Below, in pieces: positions 50,301 through 62,713 of a DNA stretch of 64,000 nt. Positions within the stretch are counted from its first letter, which is position 1; each line of letters begins with the position of its first letter. The stretch covers positions 248,001 through 312,000 of the forward strand of contig NW_026042415.1 of the NCBI RefSeq assembly GCF_023856365.1. Reading direction: 5' to 3'. The stretch is from Brienomyrus brachyistius (Eukaryota > Chordata > Actinopteri > Osteoglossiformes > Mormyridae). The position numbers and the translations under genes are program-made. The notes beneath the pieces are model-generated. The model did no database searches, had not been told where the DNA came from, and saw nothing but the letters and a program-made list of their open reading frames with translations.

Positions 50301-51789
50301 GGAATGTTCTAGAAGAGGGAACAGCTCTCAAGGAAGCGTTTTGAAATCTGAATTGACAGCTTTTCCAGGTGTTTTTTAAGTCGCTCTACCGGGTGACCTG
50401 GGCCGTCTGGAAGACTTGCTGGGATCAGAAATAAATTCAACAGGGAAACTCCGCACATGAGCAGGATGTGAACCAACAGCCTAGAGGTGCGAAACGTTGA
50501 AACAGCGCCCCATACACTCGTTATTCTCCCCATATCATTTTACTTCTTTCTCTCACTCTGGCCTTGGAATAATCATGTACGATTTTTGCTTTTTTCTGCA
50601 TTAAAAGGACACAGTAATTCTGATTGTCAATATAGTCAAAGCTCGTTGTTTTAAAGCGTAACTTTGAAGGAAGGTACATTCAGTAGTCTGGAAGGGTGAT
50701 GTGTTTATTATTTTGCTTCGCTGAGCATTAATTTGTCGTTTTGCTGGAATGCAGCCCCGGCGTGCCGCACTGCCACGATACCGACGCCTCCACCAGCATT
50801 CGAGCCCCAGTGACACAAGCAGCCAAACGCCTGCTGTATGCCAGCATCTCCGGTGTGATCTCCCCTCAGCTCCGTAATTACCACGAGTTCATCATGTGAT
50901 ACACAGATACGCGTGCGGACGGCATAAGACTCACTGTTGTTCTAAAGCAGGTGTGCGCTCTCAAATTCAGTGTCACACAAGGCTTAATTAGCCCAATTAG
51001 TGGGCAGTCATATGTGATATTTAAACCTTTATATTCCAGCAGAGTCTTTAGGTTTGGACCGCAGGTGGCTACCATAGAGATGGATTTCATTATTTGAAAT
51101 ATGTATACATAAATAATAATATAACAAACTGATTAATTGAATAATTAAAAGGAGAGGTTGCAGTGCACATATATATGACTGCAGCAACATGAACAGTAAT
51201 TTACATAAGATTATAATATACATAACATTTTAATATATGTACATTATAACTTGCCTGTGGGCTGTGTTTGTTATATGAGAGCGTGAGAGTTTCTCAACCA
51301 TTTATTTACTTATTGATGTGCGAAGGAAGCTTTGGGGTGGGGGTCCGAAAGCGGGGAAAACCCCCCTCCGCAGCCAGGAGGAGGAGCCCTTTTGGTGAGC
51401 GGCTGCCGGCGGGAGACGCAGGTGTGTCACGCCTAAGCGTGAGCTTCGCCTCCCCAGCGAGAGCAGGCATGACACTAAAAGGCAGGTGTGAGGCTGTCCT
51501 GTGAACCAGGAGGGGTTACACACACACAGAATATGTTTAGAATCAAATCTGACTACAGTGTTTCATAAAAAAAAAACTGAAAGGCCGGGTACGTAACAAT
51601 TTATGATGCTGATGCTACTACTAATGACGACAATCATAGTAATGAGAGGGATTGTTGATGTAAAGCTGCCGTTAAATGTCTATATATGTATTTGTAGTGT
51701 GATCCTTTCATTATGATGGTCAGTGTATTACACATATTTGAGACATACTGGTAGGGATACCATCCATGCCACTGCATGTCTTTCATTAC
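46931..51789. other. Unique sequence with C runs and AAT microsatellites, no gene found
   Basis: AAT-type microsatellites lie at 47348-47390 and 48345-48371. C17 lies at 47594-47610, C19 at 48811-48829, and a C/A-rich stretch at 49280-49322. A short GA run lies at 48571-48587. Complex AT-rich parts lie at 48880-49140, 50100-50300, 50570-50700 and 50880-51260, the last holding GGCTTAATTAGCCCAATTAG. Open frames up to 144 codons (49124-49558) have no recognisable domain. Confidence 0.5.
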
Positions 51790-52140
51790 CGCGGGGTCAC
51801 ACTGAGTCTGGCGTCTATCCCAGAATGCACAGGGTGCCAAGCAGAGAACAGCCCCATCACAGGGCATCCATTCCAACTCACACAAATGTGGCGAAAGTCG
51901 CCGTTTTCTATCCAGGGTCGACTGAGCGATGTCAGTGTCCGGCTCCCAAGCTAGACCCTTAATCCACCGTTACTCCCCGGGACTGTCTGGCCCTGCTCTC
52001 GGCTGTGCATTGCTTAAATAACAGTTAAGTAAACTGTAAGCAGATGCTGCGGATGAGTTAGAGACCTGGGTTTGCCTAGCTGCTTGCTTTTGGACTGCGG
52101 AAGTAAAGCGAGGTAGCCGAGGAAACCCGTGTCAATGTGG
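51790..52140 (-). mobile_element. Old, degraded SINE copy
   Basis: GGCGTCTATCCCAGAATGCA, CAGGGTGCCAAGCAGAGAAC and CATCACAGGGCATCCATTCC, then later GCTTTTGGACTGCGGAAGTA and AGCCGAGGAAACCCGTGTCA, appear in the minus-strand order of a fish SINE or related body. About 200 bp of extra or decayed sequence lies between them. No intact tRNA-like head or tail is visible. The call is moderate to weak. Confidence 0.5.
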
Positions 52141-53049
52141 AGAGAGAACAGAAACTGGACAGTTAAATGACTCTGCCAACGAGATACTCAAGACAAGGGC
52201 TGATTCCATGTGCTGCTGGTTCAGCGAGCCATCTTTGCAACAGCCCACACTTTCATCCTGGACCAGCTGAGAGACGGTCAGGGAGATATTTATGTCGGCC
52301 ATGTCGGGAAAAAACACCAGCATCTAAAAAGCCACACAGCAGCTGGTGATCGGTCACGTGACCCGGTGTGCATGTTCAAACAGTAGCCATATTTCCTTAG
52401 TGTGTGATTCACTGCCGGCAAGCCGGAAGGCCAGACCCAAAGCGGCCAAACGTTCTGTCGCCCTTGGCCGGGGGGGGGGGGGGCACAGGGTGGCTGGGGG
52501 GGGTCAGGATGGTATTCAAGGACTGATTAGATGACACACTGAGTGTATTAAATTTTGCAGACATTTTAACAGCAATATGCAAGATAGTTTGAGTCCCTCA
52601 GGGCAGCAAGATTTTTATATCCTTCACACAAGGTCGTCCCCCCCCCTCCACTTCTACACTCTCTCATACACACGTGCTTATAGAAGGGGTGGAGGGAGAG
52701 GTTCCAGTCGGACTGGACCCAGACGGGAGTGTCGGTCAGCCTCCCAGTTCCGTGGCCGATGCGCTGTACGTCAGCTGCTGCTCTCTGAGGTGTCTGGGGG
52801 GGGGGGTGCGGGGGGAGCATAAAACAGGCCGTTTTCTTTTGAAACAGGCAGGGAAAAGAATCCATCTGGCATATGAATAATTTAGATAGCTCAAGTCGGT
52901 TCCTGTTGCTGCTGTGTTTGTGCCCCGCCCCCCACCACAGCCCCCCAACGTCTCTCATGCGGCTTGTTCTCAGTGCTCTGAGGTAAGTCGTACCACTTAC
53001 ATCCCTGGTCGTCGAGTGGCGTGTGTGTGTGGATCATCTTTATATTATG
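52141..53049. other. Unique sequence, no gene found
   Basis: G14 lies at 52470-52483, with shorter C and G runs near 52639 and 52797. Frames to 130 codons (52566-52958, minus) are not recognised. Confidence 0.5.
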
Positions 53050-53259
53050 TTGTGGGGACCAAACGTCCAACATCCAATGTGATAAAAACCTATTATTTTT
53101 AGGTTGTTTTTTCTGTGACTGCAATCAAAAAAATAAAAAGGACAAAAGTCTTGTATTTTGTTTGGTGACTTATGGTTAAGGTTGGGGCTGGGTGGGGGTT
53201 AAGGTCATCATGTTGGAATTAGAGTTTTCCCCAAAGAATTGAATGGAGAGTCCCCACAA
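53050..53259 (+). mobile_element. Dispersed repeat with perfect 10-bp inverted ends, second copy
   Basis: It starts TTGTGGGGAC (53050-53059) and ends GTCCCCACAA (53250-53259), a perfect terminal inverted repeat. The inside shares AATGTGATAAAAACC, TGTGACTGCAATCAAAAAAA, AAAAGTCTTGTATTTTGTTT, GGGCTGGGTGGGGGTTAAGG and GAATTGAATGGA with the copy at 37349-37607. A GT-rich run follows. Its length is about 210 bp. It is non-coding and non-autonomous; the class (MITE-like or retroposon end) is undecided. Confidence 0.8.
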
Positions 53260-53274
53260 AGATATAATTACAAA

Positions 53275-53381
53275 CCTCTGTGTGTGTGTCTGTGCGTATG
53301 TGTGTGTGTTGTGTGTCTGTCCAGGGAGATGGAATGACTGAGGACGGCTGTGAACAGTGGGATTCCAAGCCCATGCGGCCA

Positions 53382-53419
<38 letters not shown>

Positions 53420-53428
53420 TGTGTCTGT
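53275..53428. repeat. GT-rich microsatellite region
   Basis: Interrupted GT runs lie at 53278-53310, and a clean GT run lies at 53385-53418, separated by about 70 bp of unique sequence. The first continues directly from the dispersed repeat to its left. Confidence 0.9.
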
Positions 53429-54809
53429 GCAGGTCACAGCGTTAGCGGCAGAATACTAGTGTTTACATGTTAATCCAGCGGCCATTTTGTAACTGCTCGC
53501 TAACTTTAATACTTACTGTTTTCTTTCTCCAGCCGCCTGTCTCACTTACAAATTATTCTGAAACTGCATGCGAACTTTCAAAGGTCAAACACCCTGCAAT
53601 GTCTGTGTCTGTTACATGCTTGTCATGTCCCACACGCTCCCTCTGAAGTGGCTGCTGGTTAGCCTGGATGAGAACTGCTGCCCATTAGGAAACGTGTGAT
53701 TTAACTGGTGGTTCCTTGTGCCGGGCAGCGGGGATGGCGAGAGGCAGAGGCATAGTGCTCTTTTGGCGTGCACTTACGGCACTGGTCACCGACGGCCTGC
53801 CAGACCATGCAAAGCTTTTGAAAGTGTAACCTTCCGCATGCACTTCCGCTGGACCCGACAAGGCGGGATGGCTGACAGAGGCTTGTGGTCAGTCAGCTGT
53901 TCGCTTTGTACTGACGACTGGAGGACATGCCCTTTGGGAGTGAGGTGTAGTGTTGTACCGTAGAGTTGGTTAGGGGAGTAAAAATACAGGTACAGCCTAT
54001 TTAAATATGATCTCATTACAGATTAGTGTCTGACACCTTGCAGTTATATATAAATTTTACAGCATTTATTGTATTAAATAGTCCATTGTTATTACTAGTT
54101 TACAAGCTAAGTAAAATATTAACACCAGTGTTCAAACATTAACGGGGAAGGCTGTGCAGTGGCCGGGATGCAAGCCGGTCCAGCACCCACCAGCCTCGCC
54201 TTGGTCGAGATGACAGCTGAGGCTTCTTCCCCTGGAAAAAAGGGGCTGACAGACTGAATGCTGATTTCCTGGTTGCTTGAAAGTTCAGTCTCTCGCGGGA
54301 GGTTGGTGATTGGTGCGCTCATTGAAGTTTACTACAGCTATCATGGTTTGATCTTGAATTTCACAAAGTAGATGGCTAAAAAAAGGTTTCGATTGCTTTC
54401 TGTGTAGTACAAGTAGGGAGTGATTCAGACTCCTATTATAAAGTGTTTGATATGCATATATGGAGGTTAAAGCCTTTTTGACACAGAAGACTGATACCGA
54501 TAATGGCAGCTGCTCCAGATCTTCTTCTGGAGCCCCAGCAAACCCGTGGTATATTTGTTAAATTCCTTCTGATTCAGATAATTATGCGCTAGAAGATGAG
54601 CTGATTGGTTTAATCAGATGGGGGAACAGAACAAAGGCAGGGCTTGGCGACGAGGTGGAGCTGGTTCAGGAACTGGATTACTGGATTAGGGGACTGGACA
54701 GGCACCTGATTGGCTGCTGAGGTCAGGGTCCCGTTTTTATCCTGAGGCTCCTGTACATGGAAAGTTCTGGAGGATCAATAGGCAGGTCCTTGTTTGATTT
54801 GTGCGTGCA
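53429..54809. other. Unique sequence, no gene found
   Basis: Complex sequence, with an AT-rich block at 54020-54120. No recognised gene or element. Confidence 0.5.
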
Positions 54810-54813
54810 TGTG

Positions 54814-54855
<42 letters not shown>

Positions 54856-54945
54856 TGGCTTGCCACGTGCCGCCTGTGGATCTCAGCGTCTGCCGCGGCA
54901 TTGGTACTAATCTGGGTCAAGTGGAAGATGTCTCCTCCTGGGAGA

Positions 54946-54976
<31 letters not shown>
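54810..54976. repeat. GT microsatellite followed by a 30-base C run
   Basis: A GT run (54810-54854, one GC interruption) is followed 92 bp later by 30 consecutive C (54947-54976), the longest homopolymer in the window, and then a short CA stretch. The C30 length may not be exact, since such runs are error-prone in sequencing. Confidence 0.95.
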
Positions 54977-56235
54977 ACACACATGCTCCCTCCTACAGCC
55001 ACCCAGCCCACGCCGGTGCTGCTTTGACGTAGGTGAATCCAGATGTGCAGGGAGGCTTCTTCACTTCCTGAGAGGCTCAGTCCTATTACAGAACGCGGCC
55101 CCTCAAGCCCATATGGAGCCCGGCTGGCTTGTTCGCTGCCTTTGTGGCCCCTTTTGGAGGAAACGCAGCCAGCCGGGCTGAGCGCCTGATACTGCCGCTG
55201 CCTCGTCACGCCGGGGGACCGTCACTGTGGCCCCTACACCCCGGTCGGTGTGGCCTGTGCAGGAGCCGCTGGCTGGCTTTCATGTTGGCTTCTCCTTCAT
55301 TTACATTCTCGCAGTTCTTCTCCATTATAATTCCATCGCGAGGAGCATCCCATCCGCTACGTTGCTCCGGGGGCTTCGGTCCAGAAGCTGCTACGTTTCG
55401 GCGTGTTTCCTGGATGGTTTTAATGGCCACTAGCCTAGATTGGAAGGCGACCAGCGGTACCAGGGAGGCCTGGATTGATGTTTCTTTGGCTGCCAGTTGC
55501 TTTCGTCCTGCTCTGATGCTGACTGTGTTTGTGTAGGAGGCTGAGCCGCTTGAGACTGGCTAGCAGGGGCCCTTCAGACAGGCCGTTTCCATAAATTTAC
55601 CAAGAAGTTATATCTGTTTTTCTGATGATACCACTGATGTCATATTGTGGTTGCTGTTCCTGTCAAACCATAAGAACACAAAAACAATGTTAAGGACCAA
55701 GATGCTACCGGTGAAGAAGAGCGTTCTCAGATTTTGTTTAGTGCTCTCAGGTCGCCACCGGCGCCCCACCCCCCCCACTGAGGTGACACCATCCTTGGGG
55801 GCAGATGGCTGAAGCCTCCGTGCGTCTTGGGGGGGATACGGACCGTGTCACACAACTTGAGCAGCGTCGTGCCGTCACACAAGCAGCACTCCCATCTGGA
55901 AGCGAGCTCGAACATGGTGTGTCGGCCTGGAAGTCGTCCATGCTTTCCTGTTGGACGACCCTCAGCGATTCTCTTATGCGTGACCTTCTCAGATCTAGAC
56001 CAGGGTAAATGTCTGCATGTGATAATTAGGTGTTTCATATGCTAATGCCACTGGACAACTGGCCATTTGTTTTGGCGGCTCAATGCGTGTCGTTGTGCTC
56101 GCCTAGCCGGTGCTCCTGCCCATAGCACCTCCAGTGGCTACAGCTGGATGTTTTCAGTGTGAGTGAGGTTACATGCCTCACTGGAGGATAGACTGCAAAG
56201 CCCCTCCCCGGACATGCAGGATGAAATGGCAAACA
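54977..56235. other. Unique sequence, no gene found
   Basis: GC-rich to mixed sequence. A plus-strand frame of 135 codons (55129-55536) contains hydrophobic parts but no family I recognise. Confidence 0.5.
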
Positions 56236-56560
56236 TCTCCTGCACAGGTATACACAGCTTCTCCTGCACAGGTATACAGGGATGCTCCTGCACAGGTACA
56301 CAAGCCTCTCATGCACAGGTACACGGAACTTCTCCTGCACAGGTACACAAGCCTCTCATGCACAGGTACACAGAATTTCTCCTGCACAGGTATACAAGCC
56401 TCTCATGCACAGGTACACAGAATTTCTCCTGCACAGGTACACAAGCCTCTCATGCACAGGTACACGGAACTTCTCCTGCACAGGTACACAAGCCTCTCAT
56501 GCACAGGTACACAGGATTTCTCCTGCACAGGTACACAAGCCTCTCCTGCACAGGTACATA
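56236..56560. repeat. 23/24-bp minisatellite, 14 units, alternating dimer
   Basis: Units are TCTCCTGCACAGGTACACAA+GCC (23 bp) and TCTCATGCACAGGTACACGG+AACT or AGAATT types. From unit 3 to 12 the two types alternate strictly, so the working unit is a 47-bp dimer. Units 1, 2, 13 and 14 at the ends do not alternate. Mixed spacing lets plus- and minus-strand frames stay open as Cys-Thr-Gly / Leu-Cys-Arg repeats; these are artefacts. Confidence 0.95.
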
Positions 56561-56795
56561 GTGATCCTCTGCAGAAGTTTGCCTGTCTCCCCCTCGCCAG
56601 CGACTGATGGAAATGTGCTTCTCTTTCTCCACGCCTTTGATTTCTCCTGTGTAACAGAGGGACCTGTTTTTTTTTTTAAGAGTCAGGAAGAAAGACAGGG
56701 TGGGGGTTTTTATGTGGGGGGGAGGGCAGAGTCTGACAGGCCCTTGGAATCCCAACCTCTCTCTCCTGGCTCCCGCTCTAATCAACCCCTATAAT
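56561..56795. other. Short unique spacer
   Basis: Contains a T run near 56669 and a G-rich stretch near 56717. Nothing else is recognised. Confidence 0.5.
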
Positions 56796-57060
56796 TTATG
56801 CAGAAAATATGATTTATATTTAATTTCACTACACTTGCATTGTTAATTTGAGATGTAATTAACGCGTCGCCACGGCAACTAATTTCGCAATGCTGTAAAT
56901 TATCACCGCCTTTTCATCAAAATTCAGTTACTTTGGCTCCTGTGTGCAATGTACTGATGCAATTAGGTTACCGGGGCAACCCGAAAGTGTTCATTTTCTT
57001 TTGTGTAATTGCAATGAGGCAGAAGTTTTTATATCAGAAGTCATGTTCACTTTTTTTGTT
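56796..57060. promoter_or_regulatory. Candidate enhancer-like block with two RFX X-boxes
   Basis: This is complex AT-rich sequence without repeats, between two less ordered regions. It holds two perfect matches to the X-box consensus GTNRCC(N0-3)RGYAAC: GTCGCCACGGCAAC at 56866-56879 and GTTACCGGGGCAAC at 56967-56980. Both are in the same orientation, each with an AATTA core within 10 bp upstream. RFX-family factors bind such sites, notably at ciliary and MHC class II genes. Other AT-rich cores lie in and around the pair. No open frame is present. The element may be a conserved noncoding element, but this needs comparison. Confidence 0.45.
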
Positions 57061-59392
57061 CACAAAGGGCACACACACTCGCTCATGCACACAAACCCCT
57101 GCAAAATAATTTGAAATCGACAAGACAACTTCTCATTTGCAAACTCACACACGTGCGCAGACACACTCTCAGATGTAAGAAGTAATGTAAATAGATTGAT
57201 TACGGACGACACTTGCCGTTACGTCTGTGTCCTTTTGGCAAGGACATGGCGTTGATGGAAGCACGCTGGATTCCTTTGTTCTTTCAAATCCTCCATACTC
57301 TATGAATCCATGTTAAGACTGATATGTTCTGACTCTGAGTAGCAGCTAGCAGGGGGGGCGTTACAGGACAGAAGACTCTCTGCTCTGTGACTCAACATTT
57401 GTATTGACTTGTTTTGACTCTGGAGGAGCCAGCAGATGAGGGCTCTCTATATCTTTGACTCCGTATTGGTACCAGTCACAGGCTAACGCTTAGCATCATT
57501 GATTGGCTATATTGCACATTTTGGGTCTGCAAAGACCTATCACATGCAAAGTAGAATGCTTCCCATTGGACATGCTCCGAGTAGGCTGGTAGGCATGGTC
57601 TTCGCCACGCTGTCTGTGAGCATCATGCCACTTGCTGCATGATACAATGGCGTTTATATGACTCCATATTGGAAATGACTGACTATGACACACCAGCATT
57701 GCCAGAATGGAATTCCTTTATGCCACGGCAGGTCGTCCAATGCCTCCCCAGAACCCATGCCCGGCCATCCATGCCAGTCGCCATGGCATCGGCATCTCTC
57801 TGCTCCCAAATCCATCCCCTGTAGTTGGTATTTAGTGAACAATGGCAGACCGTTGACTGCTAATCTGTGGGTAACTGAAAATGTAATTAAGTTTACGAGC
57901 AGGCTTTTTTCCGCAATTCTTATTGGCCTCTTCAGTAACCCGGGGGGGGGGGGGGGTGTAGGGTTTATAGCCACTCTGAAGGGGGGGGTGTAATTCCAGT
58001 GTCCACCAGCAGGGCAGGAGTTCATGTGACCAGCGTGAGCTTAAACGCCCATGCCCTATGCTACGTATGTTGCTTTTTTTAAATATCGGCTATGATGTCA
58101 CGAAGACGTCGAAAGTCATGAGTCACGAGTCGTGACAGAAAGTGAAGCCCAATCCCCTTGTGACGCGCGACAGCTAGAGATGGTGTGCAGAGCAGCTGCC
58201 AGTGTACGCCTCGGCACACGGTCGATACTTTGATTTTCTCAGTGCCGTTTGATTTTCCCGCAACGCCCAGGGATCAGTTTGCCGTATCCCTGTTTCAAAG
58301 GGAGAGGGGGGGGCTCTGCTGAAGGGTAGTACTGCGTGTGTGTGGGTGTGTGTGTCCGGCGCCCTTGTCCCTGCTGACAGAAAACAACAGGTTAACTTTG
58401 TTGACACAGAGCAGGCGATGTGCACACAGGGAGCTTGGTTTCTCAGACACGTCAAATTTCAAAAGCAGCTTGTTTCTGACAGCGTGTTTTTCTTTCAGTG
58501 TGGGAAGCCTCTGGCTGTGGAGTGGATGTCCATGAGATAGAGCCATTCCCCTGCATTTTAGCTGATTCCTCTTTTCTGAGCACATTCTGATTTTAGCCAC
58601 CGTAGGTCGGCGGCCCGTTCCCCCCCATTTTCCCTCTCTGTGAGATGCGCTTTCCGGGCTTAGCTCTCTGCAGATGAAGGAAAGCTCTTCCGTGGGAAGG
58701 AAGCAGCTGATTCCCAATTTCGGAATGTAAATCGTAATCAAATATTCAAAGTCTGAAACTGTAATCAGGATTGTTTCCTTTGACGTTTACCTGAAAATAT
58801 TACAGGGATCGCAACGCGCCTCTGCTTTGCATTTTCTTCTTATGAAAAGCAATCGGACAGAAACAGTGATATCCGATGTAAGAACATAACAGTATTTTGG
58901 ACATGTTTAATATGGAATGTAATTTATAATGTAATGGCCATGCGTATGAATGATAAAATACCTTGTTGAGCACTATAGTGCATAACTTGGAGAAATTCTC
59001 ACAGATTTAATTTTGTGTCAGTCCCTACAGACGGATTCTCAGCACAGTAATATACCGAACTGCAGAAGAATTAGATTTTTTAATGGCAATTACACTGTGA
59101 TGTGTAGCTGGAGAATATATACCATAGAAATAAGAGAGAAGAAGTGCAGAGAGTCACTCTGCATCATCACAGGAGTCACGTGGTCTCAGGCCTGTAATTC
59201 CATGCAGGTTGTGATTACGGGTGTTACTTTAGTACATATAAAGATTGCACCTCTGATTACGGGAAAAAACACTGTTTGCCACATCTCTGTTGCTTGGTTT
59301 GAACTACTTATTTAATAAATTGTCAGCTTGCAGGTTAGGGTTGTCCTGTGTGTGAAACTGAGAAGTTGCCATGAGCATAAAGGAATAAACGT
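57061..59392. other. Unique sequence, no gene found
   Basis: G15 lies at 57942-57956. A cluster of CRE/AP-1-like sites lies at 58093-58136. Complex AT-rich sequence fills 58730-59310. Frames up to 148 codons (58295-58741, minus) have no recognisable domain. Confidence 0.5.
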
Positions 59393-59845
59393 TTTGTGTG
59401 TGTGTCATAGTTAGCGTTAGCATTTTTCCCATAGAAGTGAATGAGCGGGCCCCATAAGGATAGGTATACCCTACATGTGTGTGTGTGTGTGTCATAGTTA
59501 GCGTTAGCATCTTTCCCATAGAAGTGAATGAGTGAGCCCCATAAGGATAGGTATACCCTACATGTGCGTGTGTGTGTGTGTGTGTCATAGTTAGCGTTAG
59601 CATTTTTCCCATAGAAGTGAATGAGTGAGCCCCATAAGGATAGGTATACCCTACATGTGTGTGTGTGTGTGTGTGTGTGTCATAGTTAGCGTTAGCATTT
59701 TTCCCATAGAAGTGAATGAGTGAGCCCCATAAGGATAGGTATACCCTACATGTGCGTGTGTGTGTGTCATAGTTAGCGTTAGCATTTTTCCCATAGAAGT
59801 GAATGAGCGGGCCCCATAAGGATAGGTATACCCTACATGTGCGTG
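59393..59845. repeat. Tandem array of 5 units (87-95 bp) made from a dispersed-repeat end
   Basis: CATAGTTAGCGTTAGCAT starts lie at 59406, 59493, 59586, 59681 and 59768. Each unit continues TTTTCCCATAGAAGTGAATG, AGTGAGCCCCATAAGGATAG, GTATACCCTACATGTG and a GT run of variable length. The phrase CATAGAAGTGAATGAGCGGG+CCCCATAA matches the end of the inverted-end repeat (CATAGAAATGAATGGACGGT+CCCCACAA, 37579-37604). The array therefore amplifies that element's end plus its GT tail. The 209-codon minus-strand frame over it is an artefact. Confidence 0.9.
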
Positions 59846-59879
59846 AGCACGCGTGTGATTTGCCTGAAGTCTCTCCGTC

Positions 59880-59880
59880 T

Positions 59881-59917
<37 letters not shown>
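59880..59917. repeat. CA microsatellite
   Basis: A CA run of about 36 bp, running opposite in sense to the GT runs in the five-unit array just left. Confidence 0.95.
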
Positions 59918-59918
<1 letters not shown>

Positions 59919-60399
59919 ACAGTCTCTGGGCAATGCAGAGACACCAGTTTACTGGATGGTCGTGCCCTTGGACTATGATTATTAGATGGATGGGTGGACA
60001 GAAAGGGACAGTCAAATTAAGCAGACTGGTCGGTGTCAAGTGCTGACACTGGTGTGGAGCCAGTACAGATCTGGTACTGTAGAAGATCAGGGGGTGACAG
60101 GCGATCGATTCCCCGGGGGAGAGGGTGTGACAGATATGATCATTCAGCCCAAATTCACAGATACAGAACATTGTCACTCCCTTTTAATCCCAGGATCCAC
60201 GGTGGGAACGACAGCACACACTTAAGCTTTGGAGCCGGAACGGGGAGTCAGAAGGGGGAGCAACCACGCGAGAAGTTCTTAGCTGCCCCTTAGTCCGGCA
60301 TAAAAAAAAAAAAGTTTATTCTGCTTGTTTATTTACCCAAGTCTAAACTCTTCCGTTGCTTTTGTGGCGTTTATTCCCATTTTGCCTGCGCGAGGGCTC
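59918..60399. other. Unique sequence, nothing recognised
   Basis: Complex sequence with an A run near 60302. No gene is recognised. Confidence 0.5.
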
Positions 60400-60730
60400 C
60401 TGGAAGACGAGTTACCGAGGAACACAAAATTTTAATTAGTGTATTTTAATCATTCAGGCTTTTCGAGCTAATCCACGGACCCCTGAGAATTCCCAAGATG
60501 CTCCTCTGCGCTGCTTTACCATTTACTGTTGAGTCTATTATAATTACTGTTAGCGGGAGGGGGCTGGGAGGAGTTTATTATGTTTTTCCATCTTTATTAT
60601 AATTACTGAAAAAATTAAAGGATGCTGTTTCATTAAGTTTAGAGATGATGCCATTTTCCCCTGCTCTCCCTTCCCTCTTTGTCTTTTAATGCTATTATAT
60701 TCTCTTTCATTCCGGGATATTTATACATCG
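60400..60730. promoter_or_regulatory. Candidate conserved noncoding block
   Basis: Complex AT-rich block with TTTTAATTAGTG near 60429, TCGAGCTAATCC near 60464 and a 14-bp phrase TATTATAATTACTG occurring twice (60536-60549 and 60595-60608). No open frame. The density of homeodomain-type cores is among the highest in the window. Function is inferred only. Confidence 0.4.
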
Positions 60731-62090
60731 CCCCGCGTCGCGCAAAAAAGGGAAAAAGCAGATGGAAACCGATCCCGTTTTTAGAGAAGGAGGAATGTTT
60801 TAATTATGGGCAGTTTTTAGAAGGTCCGTGAGAAATCTTCCTTGGAAATACTGTCACCCCCCCCCTCCCGCACCGCCTGAAGTCCGCATTCACACAGCGC
60901 CTGATACCATCGACGGGAAAGAAGAATACTTTTTGTTCGTTTTTTTCAGTCGGCACTAAATGAAGATAAGAAGTTGTGAGTAAATGTTTGAGCCGCAAGC
61001 GTTGGCTGCTCTTCAGGGATTTCCACAAGGATCCTCCTTTATGAATGTCTTCTTTGCTCCTGAGCACATATGCCCGTCTGTCTGTTCTTTTTTTTAATCT
61101 CTCTCTTTTTCTTCCCTCGCTCAAGTTGCAAGCGCCGTACGTCAAACTTGTTGGTACACGGGCGTTTTAACGGCCGGGAGAGAGGAGGGGGCACCGTGGG
61201 GAATCGTGCGGGCAAACAATGCTGAAGAGGAGACCGTGGGCCACGAGCGACGGTGCACGCACACGCCTGAGCGCGCGTGTCTCAATACAGCACACGCTCA
61301 TGAAAGTATATTCACGTGAATTTACACGTGCGCACGTGAGCACGCATGTACATATTCATATGTACATACATATATACAAGACATACATATACACAGACAC
61401 AAATAACTTCCTAAAATACTTTGGGAGGGGGGGAGATGTCTTCTCAATTTTGTTTGTAACTGAAATTAAGTGTTGGGGTGGTGAAAAGCACAATCCATAA
61501 ATGTGATGTCATGTTGAAGCCCAAATTGTCTTCTTTATGTAACTTCGGGACTTAGCAGAGTGGCATGTACAGTATGACAGATTTATCAGCAAACACATAA
61601 TATCCTCTACAGAGGACAATATTAACTGCTGGATCTGAGGAGGATAAACACTTAGATTCATATAAACAGAAGCAGAATCAGACACATGTGCTAACACACG
61701 CATGGTGAGACACACACATGCACACACACACACTGACATGCGCGCGCAGATGACGTTCTGTCCCCATGCTGCCCCCGGAGGACGCTTTCCGTCACTGAGC
61801 ACTCAGCCCCACACTCTGCTCATGTCAACTGCTGCACGTAAAGCTTAACGGCTGCAATCATGCCGATGCCCGCCAAGGGGCCATTCGCGCCTCCGCACCG
61901 CACCCCATCAATTTGTGCGTGGGCTCTGGCCGGCCCCCCTACTGGGACTGCGTGCGAGGGAGTGGGCCGATATTCCCCCCACCGTGCGCAGCTGGGTGCA
62001 GCGAGGGTTACTGTGAATTTCGTGTGCCTGTGCGCCTCTGCTGTGCTGGGAAGGCGAGCAATGGCAAGGGACCATAAGCGAGTGCCTGGA
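60731..62090. other. Unique sequence with an E-box cluster and alternating purine-pyrimidine DNA
   Basis: No gene is recognised. A 113-codon minus-strand frame (60804-61145) has no known domain. Between 61255 and 61400 the sequence alternates CA/CG/TG/TA steps and includes three CACGTG E-boxes (61313, 61325 and 61333). CA-rich DNA returns at 61710-61745. Confidence 0.5.
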
Positions 62091-62713
62091 TGGGGACGTG
62101 GCGGGGATGGGACAGGGACGTGGCGGGGATGGGACAGGGACGTGGCGGGGATGGGACAGGGACGTGGCGGGGATGGGACAGGGGCGTGGCGGCGACTTGA
62201 CGAGGACGCGACGTGACAGGGAGGTGACAGGGACGTGATGGGGACGTGGGCGGGGACGGGACAGGGACGTGGCGGGGATGGGACAGGGGCGTGGCGGGGG
62301 ATGGGACAGGGACGTGGCGGGGATGGGACAGGGGCGTGGCGGGGACTTGACGAGGACGCGACGTGACAGGGACGTGATGGGGACGTGGGCGGGGACGGGA
62401 CAGGGACGTGGTGGGGATGGGACAGGGGCGGGGATGGGACAGGGACGTGGCGGGGATGGGACAGGGGCGTGGTGGGGATGGGACAGGGGCGGGGATGGGA
62501 CAGGGACGTGGCGGGGATGGGACAGGGACGTGGTGGGGATGGGACAGGGGCGGGGATGGGACAGGGACGTGGCGGGGACTTGACGAGGATGTGACAGGGA
62601 CGGGACAGGGACGTGGTGGGGATGGGACAGGGACGTGGCAGGGGCGGGGATGGGACAGGGACGTGGCGGGGATGGGACAGGGACGTGGCAGGGACGGGGC
62701 GGGGACGTGGCGG
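62091..62713. repeat. G-rich 22-bp minisatellite with higher-order copies
   Basis: The main unit is GGGACGTGGCGGGGATGGGA+CA (22 bp), with GTGGTG, GGGGCG and CTTGACGAGGACGCGACGTG variants. A longer block containing ACTTGACGAGGACGCGACGT recurs near 62195, 62345 and, shortened, 62578. The plus strand has many G runs spaced for G-quadruplexes. Long Gly/Arg/Trp frames on the plus strand and Pro/Ser/His frames on the minus strand are artefacts. Confidence 0.95.
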